64,000 bases of DNA from Acidobacteriota bacterium (GCA_029559035.1 JAKQCT010000001.1:1-64000), one strand, 5' to 3'. Positions 49,300-58,925 are shown, counted from the first letter of the stretch. A program made the numbers and translations. The notes: a model not told the origin generated them from the letters alone.

Positions 49300-50232
49300 T
49301 TAGGATGTCCGTCCTTTCCCCTTTTTCTCCATCAATTCCCTAATCCTCGGGATTGCCTCCGTTGCTGCGGCCTCGCCCGCCACAATCAGTTCTTCTCTCT
49401 GAGAGAAATCTTTCAGGCTGACATTCGGGCATTTCGGCCATATAACGACATCAGTATCTTTCAGCATGTATTCCGTAATCCTGGAAAACAGCACATTCAT
49501 ACTGTGCTTGAATATTTCGACTGCTTTCTGCGGTTGTTCCTGGGGAGTTTCCGGTGGGATCGCAACAGCAATGACGATATCCATTCCCTTTTCTTTCAGT
49601 ACATCAACCGGAACAGGATCGGACATACCTCCGTCCACATAAGTTCTCTCTCCTATCCGTACCGGCTGGAATATTCCGGGTATTGCGCAGGAAGCATGGA
49701 CCGCAGTTTCTATATTTCCGTTTTCGAATACCTTTTTTTGCCCGGTCATGAGATCGGTGGCAACAATTGCCAATGGTATGGGAAGGTCCTCTATAGCCTT
49801 GTGACGCAGATTGTTCCTAAGAAATTCCTCCATCTTGTCACCCTTTATCAATCCCGGTCCTTTTAAAAGAGAAAGGATATGCACGTCAAGGACATCATCC
49901 TTTTCTATTGTTTCAGCGTGATAGTCCAGGTCGACAACACTTCCTGCATCGCAATATAAAGCCCCTATCATGCTGCCGACAGAAGTTCCTGAGACATGTG
50001 AAATCGGAATATTTTCTCTCTCCAGCACCCTCAGCACTCCTATCTCGGCGAAACCTCTTGCTCCGCCGCCGCCCAGGGCCAGGCCGATCTTCACGCTGGA
50101 GGGTTTCTGGGGGGAGACAGGCGCGAATAATCGCAGTATTTGCTTCGGATGACAGGAAATAATGAAAACCACTATTACTAGAAGAAGGGCACAAGTTATC
50201 ACTCTTTTCTTATTCATTCGATTGTCGACCAT
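49300..50232 (-). CDS. Patatin-like phospholipase (RssA-type)
   Basis: LALGGGGARGFAEIGVLRVLERENIPISHVSGTSVGSMIGALY; YVDGGMSDPVPVDVL, Ser-Asp dyad motifs. Confidence 0.93.
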   Translation of the reverse strand: MVDNRMNKKRVITCALLLVIVVFIISCHPKQILRLFAPVSPQKPSSVKIGLALGGGGARGFAEIGVLRVLERENIPISHVSGTSVGSMIGALYCDAGSVVDLDYHAETIEKDDVLDVHILSLLKGPGLIKGDKMEEFLRNNLRHKAIEDLPIPLAIVATDLMTGQKKVFENGNIETAVHASCAIPGIFQPVRIGERTYVDGGMSDPVPVDVLKEKGMDIVIAVAIPPETPQEQPQKAVEIFKHSMNVLFSRITEYMLKDTDVVIWPKCPNVSLKDFSQREELIVAGEAAATEAIPRIRELMEKKGKGRTS

Positions 50233-50297
50233 AAAATCTTTTCTTTCTTCACAATTGCCTCCTTTTCTCGAAGAGCCCCCTCCTCAAGATTATTTAT

Positions 50298-51173
50298 TTA
50301 CTTCACGATGAAGACAAGCCTGTCTGTGTCTGTGGCTATGCGGCTTGGTAGATTGCCGTCAGTGGAAAGAGAAAGAACATTTCTGCCTGGGCTTAGCGGA
50401 AGATTAACAGTTTCGTGATTTCCGGCTGTCGGGCTGAACAGGTTAGTAATGTCAACGCCGTTCATCGAAGCCTTGAAAGTGCTCGTAATCGCGTTGTTTC
50501 CATAGAAGATCATTAGAGGAAATGTCGTTGTCCCGGTTGACAGATCGGTCTGGCTATCGGAGGGGTTTGCATAAGTCAGGAACTTGTTCACATCCCTCGG
50601 CCTCTGCCCGCCGCCGTCGAAACCACCGGAAAGAGTGCCGCCCTGAATATAGGAACTGTCATAATGGAAGAGAAATTTATTGACCATGCCAGGGCCAGTT
50701 GGAATATTTTTAATAAATTGTTTGAAACGAGCAGAGGCTGAATTTCTTGTGCGGACTTCCATATCATATTTGCCAAGCTGCGTGCCTGTACCCACAACTG
50801 TAACAAGATAATCCCCATTAATGGCGCCAATGATATCAAGATATTTGTCGTTGGGATTCCCTCCACCGACAGAGCCGCCCTCAGCCGAGCGGGGTATCTC
50901 AGCGTATATTTTATTCGCGCTGGGATCAGTACCCATTTTCCTTCCTAAGGGATCAACAACATAGGCTTCCACAGGACAAAGGGGATGATATTTTGGATAA
51001 AGACCGAAGCTAATAAAATTGAGCACATCCTTAGTAGGCGGTGGCGTAACATTTTTGGCAGAATCTGCTCTCTTATGGCTACTTCCCTTGATGACAGTTT
51101 GGCTATTTAAAAAGACGACTGAAAGAGAAGTCAGAAAAATAATTACCACTACTAAAGAAATGTATCTTTTCAT
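50298..51173 (-). CDS. Secreted paralogue 1 of a tandem three-gene family
   Basis: Signal peptide; C-terminal DVNKFLTYANPSDSQTDL...NNAITSTFKASMNGVDITNLFSPTAGNHETVNLPL...ATDTDRLVFIVK shared with the next two genes. Confidence 0.8.
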   Translation of the reverse strand: MKRYISLVVVIIFLTSLSVVFLNSQTVIKGSSHKRADSAKNVTPPPTKDVLNFISFGLYPKYHPLCPVEAYVVDPLGRKMGTDPSANKIYAEIPRSAEGGSVGGGNPNDKYLDIIGAINGDYLVTVVGTGTQLGKYDMEVRTRNSASARFKQFIKNIPTGPGMVNKFLFHYDSSYIQGGTLSGGFDGGGQRPRDVNKFLTYANPSDSQTDLSTGTTTFPLMIFYGNNAITSTFKASMNGVDITNLFSPTAGNHETVNLPLSPGRNVLSLSTDGNLPSRIATDTDRLVFIVK

Positions 51174-51215
51174 CTTGCCTCCTTCTCGAAGAGCCCCCTC
51201 CTCAAGATTATTTAT

Positions 51216-52103
51216 TTACTTCACAATGAAGACAAGCCTGTCGGTGTCTGTTGCTATGCGGCTTGGTAAATTGCCGTCAGTGGAAAGAGAAAGAACATTT
51301 CTGCCTGAAACAAGATTGATATTAACAGTTTCGTGGCTTCCCGGATTTGGATTGAACAATGAAGTGACATCAACGCCGTTCAAAGAAGCTTTGAAAGTGC
51401 TCGTAATTGCATTGTTTCCATAGAATATCATCAGAGGGAAAGCAGTAGTCCCGGAAGGAAGGTCAGTCTGGCTATCTGATGGGTTGGCGTAAGTCAGAAA
51501 TTTGTTCACATCCTTTGGCCTCTGCCCTCCGCCGTCGAAACCACCAGAAACAGTTGTCGCCGAGAGATTGGCGCTGTCGTAATGGACGGAATAGACATGT
51601 ACAATATTTGGCAATATTGGAATGTCTTTCGCCAACAATTTATCAAAGCTTTGCCTTGCGGTGTTATGGGTGCTTACACCAATCCCATACTTACCATTTT
51701 TTGTTCCTGTTACTTTAATAATGTAATCACCGTTGATAGCAGCTACGATCTCAATTTCTTTGGGTGGGTTTAACGCTTCAGTTGGAGTAGAGCCTCTTAC
51801 GGGGCCTCCGTACCCAGACCGAGGTATCTCGTCATATCGCTTCTTTTTAATTGGGTCGTATCCAAGTTTTCTTCCAAGTGGATCAATTACAAGCGCCTCT
51901 AATGAACAGCAAAAGTCAAAGTGTATCCCGTTCATCATATCTGTGAAATCTTCATGTCCGCCAACAGCAGCCGGTTTTGAAGTTGAAACTGTTTTCTTTC
52001 CAGCTTTACCACCAGCGAGCGTTTGACTTTTAAGCAAGATTCCGGCGCCGACAAGTGAAAGAAGAAGGAAGAAGAATGTTAATAATTCAATATTCCTTTT
52101 CAT
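51216..52103 (-). CDS. Secreted paralogue 2 of the tandem family
   Basis: Same C-terminal module; N-terminal DFTDMMNGIHFDFCCSLEALVIDPLGRKLGYDP shared with paralogue 3. Confidence 0.8.
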   Translation of the reverse strand: MKRNIELLTFFFLLLSLVGAGILLKSQTLAGGKAGKKTVSTSKPAAVGGHEDFTDMMNGIHFDFCCSLEALVIDPLGRKLGYDPIKKKRYDEIPRSGYGGPVRGSTPTEALNPPKEIEIVAAINGDYIIKVTGTKNGKYGIGVSTHNTARQSFDKLLAKDIPILPNIVHVYSVHYDSANLSATTVSGGFDGGGQRPKDVNKFLTYANPSDSQTDLPSGTTAFPLMIFYGNNAITSTFKASLNGVDVTSLFNPNPGSHETVNINLVSGRNVLSLSTDGNLPSRIATDTDRLVFIVK

Positions 52104-52147
52104 GCTGCCTCCTATTCTCGAAGAGCCCCCTCCTCAAGATTATTTAT

Positions 52148-54013
52148 TTACTTCACAATGAAGACAAGCCTGTCGGTGTCTGTAGCAACTCGGGACGGAA
52201 GATTGCCGTCTGCAGAGAGAGAAAGAACATTCCTTCCTGGGCCCAGAGGAAGATTCACAGTTTCGTGATTGCCGGCTGTCGGACTGAAAAGGTTGGTAAT
52301 GTCAACGCCGTTCAACGAAGCTTTGAAAGTGCTCGTAATCGCGTTGTTTCCATAGAAGACCATTAGAGGAAATGTCGTCGTCCCGGCAGGTAGATCGGTC
52401 TGGCTATCGGAGGGGTTGGCGTAAGAAAGAAATTTGTTAACATCCTTCGGCCTCTGCCCGCCACCGTCAAAGCCGCCGGAGACATAGGTCGCAGAGAGAT
52501 TGGAGCTATCGTAATGCACGCTGTAAGAATGTACTTCATTGGGTGAAGTCAACACGTTGTTTGCTAGAGTGCTGCTATGACTTTGACGAGAAGCACTGTG
52601 AGTACTGACACCAATTCCGTATTTCCCAATGGCAGTTCCTGTGATTTTTAGAAGATAGTCACCGTTTATTGCTGCAACAATTTCTATTTCTTTCGGTGGA
52701 TCAAGCAATTCAGCTTGGCTCAAATCTCTAAGAGGACCACCATACCCTGACCATGGAATTTCATCATAAGTTTTATTATTAACGGGATCATATCCTAGCT
52801 TCCGTCCAATCGGATCTGTCACGAAAGCTTCGATTGGGCAATAGAAGTCAAAATGTATCCCGTTAAGTCTGTCAGTAAAATCCTCCTGAGGACCTGAAAA
52901 AGCAATTTCATCATAGAGACGATATGCATATCCGTTTACACCACCTGATGGATCAATTGTTTTCCAAAGATAAAGATCCTCAGTTTTCCCTACTGCCGTC
53001 ACCCAATGACGAGGGTTATCTCTTATTTCCGCCATTTGTGGGCCATATTTGCATAGATCATCAACAAGTTCATCTGATGTGGGGGCGCGCAGTAATCGCC
53101 CTCGGAATTGCACATTTACACCTTTCGAAAAAGCGTAATCGGCTATCTTGTAAGGTAAGATTGACCCTCCATTATCTAGGCCATCATATTTTGTATATCC
53201 ATTATTTGAGATAAGCCACTGGTTTAAGGTAGGAGGATCAACAATGACGCCGTGGTATCCAAGAATAGTACATGCCGCAGTTAATGCACACCCTTGATCT
53301 GCTATTGAAAAATGGAACATGCTCGTGTCGTCAGCAGCACAATATACTACTTTGTTGTAATCAGCAGGATTGTGGCAGATATGATCGTAGTTGTCGTAAT
53401 AGTTCAATTGGCTATACTTCTGCGGGAACCTGCTCTCATCCACCTGCGGCAGGATATTGATCTGTTTTGTCGCGTATATCACTCCGTTGTGAGCCAGGTC
53501 AACTGTCCACACTCCCGTGTCGCTGCACTGAATCGTCGTGTAAAAGGTAAAAATATTGGTGGATATGTACGGCGGCCAACCGCATTCGCAGGTATACCAA
53601 AGCCCGCCGTAAAAGCACCCGTTCTGGTATGTCAGGGTGGATGTGCCTTTGACTGCGCCTGTCGGGCTTGTCCAAGTCGCGCTCCATGTTTCCCCGCTCT
53701 CGAGGCCGCTGCAGTTGACGGTTATTGCCGCTCCCAGCGCGACATCCCTGAAATGAGCCGTGTAATTTCCGTCCGTACCCGGTTGCAGCTGGGGCGCGAA
53801 TTGCCACTCCTCGGCATTGAAGCTGCCCGCCTCGGCAGGCCAGTACCAAAGGTAGTCAAAGGTTGTTGCCGCGGCTTCAATCCGGTCATTCCTGCCTATA
53901 GTAGAAGGTTTTGAACCCTTTATAACACCGTAATTCTCCTGGGTTGCTGATAAAGCGCATATTGAAATCATTGCCATCATAATTGCAAATACTGCCAGCT
54001 GTTTTTTGAACAT
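52148..54013 (-). CDS. Secreted paralogue 3 with an added N-terminal C39/papain-like peptidase domain
   Basis: IADQGCALTAACTILGYHG...RHWVTAVGKTEDLYLWKTIDPSGG (C39-like Cys/His/Asp) precedes the shared module. Confidence 0.8.
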   Translation of the reverse strand: MFKKQLAVFAIMMAMISICALSATQENYGVIKGSKPSTIGRNDRIEAAATTFDYLWYWPAEAGSFNAEEWQFAPQLQPGTDGNYTAHFRDVALGAAITVNCSGLESGETWSATWTSPTGAVKGTSTLTYQNGCFYGGLWYTCECGWPPYISTNIFTFYTTIQCSDTGVWTVDLAHNGVIYATKQINILPQVDESRFPQKYSQLNYYDNYDHICHNPADYNKVVYCAADDTSMFHFSIADQGCALTAACTILGYHGVIVDPPTLNQWLISNNGYTKYDGLDNGGSILPYKIADYAFSKGVNVQFRGRLLRAPTSDELVDDLCKYGPQMAEIRDNPRHWVTAVGKTEDLYLWKTIDPSGGVNGYAYRLYDEIAFSGPQEDFTDRLNGIHFDFYCPIEAFVTDPIGRKLGYDPVNNKTYDEIPWSGYGGPLRDLSQAELLDPPKEIEIVAAINGDYLLKITGTAIGKYGIGVSTHSASRQSHSSTLANNVLTSPNEVHSYSVHYDSSNLSATYVSGGFDGGGQRPKDVNKFLSYANPSDSQTDLPAGTTTFPLMVFYGNNAITSTFKASLNGVDITNLFSPTAGNHETVNLPLGPGRNVLSLSADGNLPSRVATDTDRLVFIVK

Positions 54014-54265
54014 TTTCGTGGTCTCCCCATAATAAGCAACCATTGTAACTCAATTAGTTTTGACGGTTTTCATTGAATATGATCTTTGTAATGTTTTAGT
54101 GGCGGAGGGCGTGATTTTTGGATCAGCAGATGAATTCCCGCCAGAAAAGAATGACCGGAACCATAGTATGGCCATGGGAGGCGGAAAGCACCAACGGATT
54201 TTTTGCCTCTTAAAGTAACCATTGCCGCCTCATGAGAAAAAAGCAATTCGATTCTTCGCAAATTG

Positions 54266-54319
54266 AATGAACATTCATTATAAGAGGCAATGCTACAACA
54301 AATGGAATTCCCTTGTCAA
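54266..54319 (-). promoter_or_regulatory. Paralogue/patatin operon promoter/operator: TTGACA-N18-TAGCAT-N10-AATGAATGTTCATT
   Basis: -35 54319-54314, -10 54295-54290, dyad 54279-54266. Confidence 0.85.
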
Positions 54320-54328
54320 CATGAAAAT

Positions 54329-54348
54329 CCCCCTCCTTTCGGAGGGGG
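54329..54348 (-). terminator. Hairpin CCCCCTCC-GAAA-GGAGGGGG then ATTTTC downstream of the transglutaminase-like gene
   Basis: 8-bp perfect GC stem with a weak U-run on the minus strand. Confidence 0.6.
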
Positions 54349-54508
54349 ACGATGCCGGGAAAAGGGAGGCTTAATCCGGCAATATGTGAGGCTCCCCGTT
54401 TCATGGTATATCTTTAAAGGAAATGTCGTAAATGCTTCTTGATTATGGAACGTATTCCGTCAGGCGGCTCTTTTCCGCCTCACTAAAGGATATTTCTTCC
54501 GGGTATTC

Positions 54509-56293
54509 CTACTTCTTCTGTTCATTTGCGAGGGTGGCAAGGTTGTCTTTCCGTTTGCCTGGTTTATAAGCGTTTTTCAAAATGAGAGGCAGCCCATTAA
54601 ACGAAATATCCTTGAATTGCTCCTGCTTGAAAGGGGTCTCCAATATGCCGCTTTTGAAGGTTTTTCTGCTTTTCAGCCACTTGACCCAGTTCTTCCGTGC
54701 GTTTTTCATGACTCTGTTCCAGCCAGTATTCGAAGTTTCGGAAATATATGATAGACATTGCGCCGCAGAATGGTCGCAGAATCCCGATGACAAGTCTCCG
54801 ATGAACGAAAAGGTTCCATCACACCCGGGGCTTTCGTTGAGCGAAAGATAGGGCACTCCGTCCGCTACGTTGGGGAAGCGCCCTTTGGCGAGATCTTCAT
54901 ATTCAGGGAAAACAACGGATACATAAATGTTGCTGAACTCATGACTTGTGCCGGGGTAGGCAACTTCCATAGCTTGGATCCATCCGGAGCCGGGAATGTA
55001 TGCCTGTACCCAGTAGTGGGTCTGCAATGGAACGGCGTCATTAAAGTAGCCGGAAAGTATCCGCGCCGGGATGCCGCAGGCCCTTAAAATGGCGGCAAGC
55101 CTGTTGGCGTCACCTGTGCAGACGGAGGATTTTTCCAGCACAACGCTTGAACGCTGGGAAGCAGTCGCTCCATAGGTTTTCTTCCCGATGGCGCTGCTGA
55201 GAAGGTACGCCTCTTTAATGATGCCGGCAAGGTCGCTGTTTATTGAGCGTATTTCGCCGGCGATGGCTTTGAAGCGGGAGTCATCTGATTCAACGGAATA
55301 GGTGCTTTTCAGCCAGGGCCGTACTTCTCTCGGCCAGCTCCTCGGAAAGGCTGCCTTTTCGGGCAGCGATACGGGCTTGGCAGGCGCGCATAGGACCATT
55401 GAACTCCATTTGACGGAAACGGGCATGTCAGGTTTAGCTTCGGCAAGGAACGCTTCGCAAACCCAGTTGCCCGGCTTATCTTCATATACGCGACTTTTCA
55501 GAAGGGCGGTCGCCGGTGTCGTCCAAAGCTTGAAAGTGAGCGGCACCTGCCCGTCATTTGCCAATGGGAGCGGGAAAAGGATCGGGACATTGGAAATATC
55601 CTTTTCGGGTTTTACTTGAAAACTTCCTTTTACTTCTACGATCCCGGGCCCGACCTCAGGCTTCAGAGCAGGCGGTTCAACCGGGCGCATCGACAAACCG
55701 TCGAACCAGGTTTCACCGAAATCGTTTTGTAAAAGCCCGACAGAGACCTGTTTGATATCCGGCCTGACCGGTATTACTGCCTCGATCATTGTCCAATCGA
55801 AGTCGCCTTTTAGCAACCGGTCGTAAAATGTGCTCGAATATAGCGAAGACCTCATCGGGTCGGAACTTTTACCGACAACGACTATCCAGGCGCCGGAAAC
55901 GCCTTTGCCCTTGACCCAAACTGAAAAAGACAGCGCCTTTATTCCTGATGGAACATCTATCTTATTGCTTCTCCATCCGATGGTTTTTACCCCTACATTC
56001 CCGGCCGACATGTGGAAACAGCTCCCGTCATTGCGGCCTCCGCTTTTATTCCACTCTACTGTACAAGGTATATCAGGAGAATCCTTCCCGATTATCTTCC
56101 ATCCTTCTTTTTCAGGGTCGCTTGAAGGCATCAGATCTACTTGCTGGGCATGAATATGCGAAGGAAGAACGATAAACACGATAAAAAGCAACGTGGCGAT
56201 CCACGATGGATTTGGCTTTATAATTATCTCGAACCCACATGATTTATTTTTCGCCGTTTCCAGGTCCTTTATCAGTTCTTCTTTAGCCGCCAT
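54509..56293 (-). CDS. Secreted transglutaminase-like (papain-fold) protein
   Basis: SSVCTGDANRLAAILRACGIPARILSGYFNDAVPLQTHYWVQAYIPGSGWIQAMEVAYPG resembles the transglutaminase core Cys/His motifs. Confidence 0.82.
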   Translation of the reverse strand: MAAKEELIKDLETAKNKSCGFEIIIKPNPSWIATLLFIVFIVLPSHIHAQQVDLMPSSDPEKEGWKIIGKDSPDIPCTVEWNKSGGRNDGSCFHMSAGNVGVKTIGWRSNKIDVPSGIKALSFSVWVKGKGVSGAWIVVVGKSSDPMRSSLYSSTFYDRLLKGDFDWTMIEAVIPVRPDIKQVSVGLLQNDFGETWFDGLSMRPVEPPALKPEVGPGIVEVKGSFQVKPEKDISNVPILFPLPLANDGQVPLTFKLWTTPATALLKSRVYEDKPGNWVCEAFLAEAKPDMPVSVKWSSMVLCAPAKPVSLPEKAAFPRSWPREVRPWLKSTYSVESDDSRFKAIAGEIRSINSDLAGIIKEAYLLSSAIGKKTYGATASQRSSVVLEKSSVCTGDANRLAAILRACGIPARILSGYFNDAVPLQTHYWVQAYIPGSGWIQAMEVAYPGTSHEFSNIYVSVVFPEYEDLAKGRFPNVADGVPYLSLNESPGCDGTFSFIGDLSSGFCDHSAAQCLSYISETSNTGWNRVMKNARKNWVKWLKSRKTFKSGILETPFKQEQFKDISFNGLPLILKNAYKPGKRKDNLATLANEQKK

Positions 56294-56433
56294 GATTTCC
56301 TCCTGCTAAGAGTGGAACAAGACAGCAATATAACAGAAAATAAACAAGGATCATTTGGAGATATCATATCAGGCAGGTCATTCATAATTACCGTTCCTCC
56401 GCGACATGTTCATTTGCCTCCAAGCTTATACTG

Positions 56434-56486
56434 AATGAATGTTCATGGCAAGTACAAATGCTACTATGAATGCAATTAGCTGTCAA
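56434..56486 (-). promoter_or_regulatory. Transglutaminase-like gene promoter/operator: TTGACA-N17-TAGCAT-N10-CATGAACATTCATT
   Basis: -35 56486-56481, -10 56463-56458, dyad 56447-56434. Confidence 0.83.
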
Positions 56487-56551
56487 ATCAAAGCAGACGC
56501 TTCCCTTTTTGGAAAAGAAAAAGGGTATAATGACCAAGGAGGTGGGAAAAA

Positions 56552-56935
56552 ATGGGTTTGCCCGAACCATGGCCTTTAATCCTATTCTTACTTGTGCTTT
56601 TCTTACACTTCTTGCAGCTCGGCTTCTTCTGGCGAAAACTCCCCGACAAAATGTCTTTCCAATTCGATCTGTTCGGCGAACCCAATTATTACTGCTCGAA
56701 AAAGGTGTTTCTGACGCTTGGGGCAATTTTTCTTTCGGCTCTCTCCGTGACTCTTTTTTTGGCCCAATCTTCCATTCCTCTAGTTCTCAGCACAATGGTG
56801 CTGTTCTGCCTCCTTCTGATGATGCAGATGGTGATTTATGCCAATATCAGGAGCGATCGCCTTCCTGTCCTTGGATTCCTGGCGATTGTTGCGGTTCTGA
56901 TAGCCGCTACAGTCTTTTTTAGCAAAGGAGCCTAG
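56552..56935 (+). CDS. Small membrane protein, DUF1648-like N-terminus
   Basis: Strong SD AAGGAGG; LPDKMSFQFDLFGEPNYYCSKKVFL recalls the DUF1648 pattern; about four TM segments. Confidence 0.65.
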   Translation: MGLPEPWPLILFLLVLFLHFLQLGFFWRKLPDKMSFQFDLFGEPNYYCSKKVFLTLGAIFLSALSVTLFLAQSSIPLVLSTMVLFCLLLMMQMVIYANIRSDRLPVLGFLAIVAVLIAATVFFSKGA

Positions 56936-57004
56936 TAAAATGGGTGCGTTGTATTTAGGGTGTAAAGAGGCGCACGCAACAACATTAATTAAAAGGGGAA
57001 GCAG

Positions 57005-57706
57005 ATGAAGAAAGATTGTTGGCAGATGTTAGAGCTTAAAAATCACCTTGATAATTACAAGAATGATGTCTTTTTAGATTCAAGAAATGTTTTTCTTACG
57101 AATCCCGCCAACAAAGCGAAAATTGATGAAGTATTTCAGAATTATGCATGGCCTGCTATAATTAGAACCTTGTCAGGAACTCCTATTCGCTTGTTTCATG
57201 TTGGAGATGAAGACCCTCTCTTAAAAATTGAGGATTTAAGGCATGAATATGCAACAAGAGCATTATTGTTTGTTCTTGAAGACAAAAACAATCCTTTAAG
57301 AAGAGATTCAACATCCCCTTGGTATTTTAGAGGAGAGATTCGGTGTTCTGCTCTTGATTATATGATTTCATCAGATTTTCACCTTTATCTTCCCCCAATC
57401 ATTGGCATCGATAATCTATTAAATCTCTTGAAGGATCCCGCTTTTAACGGATGCCCACCAACATTAAGCTTTGAAATCTCATATAAAAAACAAGAGTCAT
57501 GGATCGTTGAATTCCATTCAGGATCAGGTGCCGGCTGGGGAATTACAAGTTATCAGCAATTCTCGGATCATGTTAGAAAAGAGATACTTAAGGCATTAAA
57601 ATTAATAGAAGCCACCTATAGATTAGAGGAAGATTACTCAAATATTATGGCGTTCAAAATGCTTAGAAATGTACTCAGAGACACTTATGGGACCAACATT
57701 TCCTAA
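57005..57706 (+). CDS. Hypothetical protein, AT-rich
   Basis: 233-aa ORF with a coherent globular sequence; SD AGGGGAAGCAG precedes the ATG. Confidence 0.65.
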   Translation: MKKDCWQMLELKNHLDNYKNDVFLDSRNVFLTNPANKAKIDEVFQNYAWPAIIRTLSGTPIRLFHVGDEDPLLKIEDLRHEYATRALLFVLEDKNNPLRRDSTSPWYFRGEIRCSALDYMISSDFHLYLPPIIGIDNLLNLLKDPAFNGCPPTLSFEISYKKQESWIVEFHSGSGAGWGITSYQQFSDHVRKEILKALKLIEATYRLEEDYSNIMAFKMLRNVLRDTYGTNIS

Positions 57707-57737
57707 ATTTATAAAGCTTTCTTTTTAAGGAGCCTCC

Positions 57738-58439
57738 ATGCCTCTTTTCCTCGCCCCTCCTCATAAATCCCTGATCTTCCGGGTGGTGAACTGTTTCGAG
57801 ACTGGATCGCCCGAGGGGAACTACTCGGCGCTGGTTGTTTGCGCGGACGGGCCGCACGGAATCAGGCAGATAACCTACGGGCGGTCGCAGGCGACGGAGT
57901 ACGGGACGCTCCGCCTTCTTCTCTCAAGGTACATCGCGGCAAAGGGGGAATTTGCTTTTCAGCTCACGGAGTATCTGGATGATGTTGGGAGCGTTCCTCT
58001 CTGCGATAACAAGGGGTTCAAGGCGCTCTTACGGACGGCTGGGAAGAAGGACCCGGTGATGTGGAAGGTTCAGAACGCCTTTTTCGAGGAGGAGTATTTC
58101 AAGCCGGCGCTGAGGTGGGCCGAGAACGAAGGTTTCACTCTGCCCCTTTCGATGCTGGTTATCTACGATTCGTTCATCCACAGCGGCTCGATCCTCTGGC
58201 CCATAAGGCGGAAGTTCCCCGAAGTGCCGCCCTCGAAGGGCGGGAAGGAGAAGGAGTGGATAACCGCCTATGTGAAGGCGCGCCACGAATGGCTGTCGGG
58301 AAGCAGGAGGAAGCTGGTGAGGACTTCGGCCTACCGGACAAAGGACCTTCTCAAAATGATCGATGACGGCAACTGGAACCTCGACAAATTGCCCTTGATA
58401 GCCAACGGAAGAAAGGTGTTCCCGGATTGCCCTTTTTGA
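57738..58439 (+). CDS. GH46 chitosanase-like protein
   Basis: VNCFETGSPEGNYSALVVCADGPHGIRQITYGRSQATEYGTLRLLLSRYI and LPLSMLVIYDSFIHSGSI. Confidence 0.72.
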   Translation: MPLFLAPPHKSLIFRVVNCFETGSPEGNYSALVVCADGPHGIRQITYGRSQATEYGTLRLLLSRYIAAKGEFAFQLTEYLDDVGSVPLCDNKGFKALLRTAGKKDPVMWKVQNAFFEEEYFKPALRWAENEGFTLPLSMLVIYDSFIHSGSILWPIRRKFPEVPPSKGGKEKEWITAYVKARHEWLSGSRRKLVRTSAYRTKDLLKMIDDGNWNLDKLPLIANGRKVFPDCPF

Positions 58440-58454
58440 AACGAAAATACAGCC

Positions 58455-58508
58455 TTGACAAAAGATAAAAATCGGGTATAGCATAACCTCTTGTAATGAA
58501 CGCTCATT
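58455..58508 (+). promoter_or_regulatory. Promoter/operator: TTGACA-N18-TAGCAT-N10-AATGAACGCTCATT
   Basis: -35 58455-58460, -10 58479-58484, dyad 58495-58508 on the plus strand. Confidence 0.85.
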
Positions 58509-58925
58509 CATTAAGGAGTAGCGAAATGACCCTTTTCAAGCCGCATTTAGGTGCTTATTGATTTCCGCCCTCTTAAATGCAAGCTGGAGACTCAATATTT
58601 GACAACATCTCGAAAGATAGAGTCACGATGCAGGAATGACCGTTTTGTAGAGATAAATGGTTTTTTGTCCGGGGCATCGGATATCGTTAATGACTTGAAG
58701 AAGGCAGTGCATAAAGAAATTGTCAGGCAGTTGCATTCTAATGACTTATCTATACAAAGCGTTTTTCAGCAGGCCGCTATCGGAACAAATTATAGTAGGG
58801 AAGTGATATCTTTTGTTGGATCAAAGAAACATCTGTCCCGTTCCCCGCCCACAACATATATACGAAATAGCTTCCTGCAAGCAGGCAATCTATTTTTGAG
58901 GCTGGAGTGAAAGGAGGGTAGGAAA

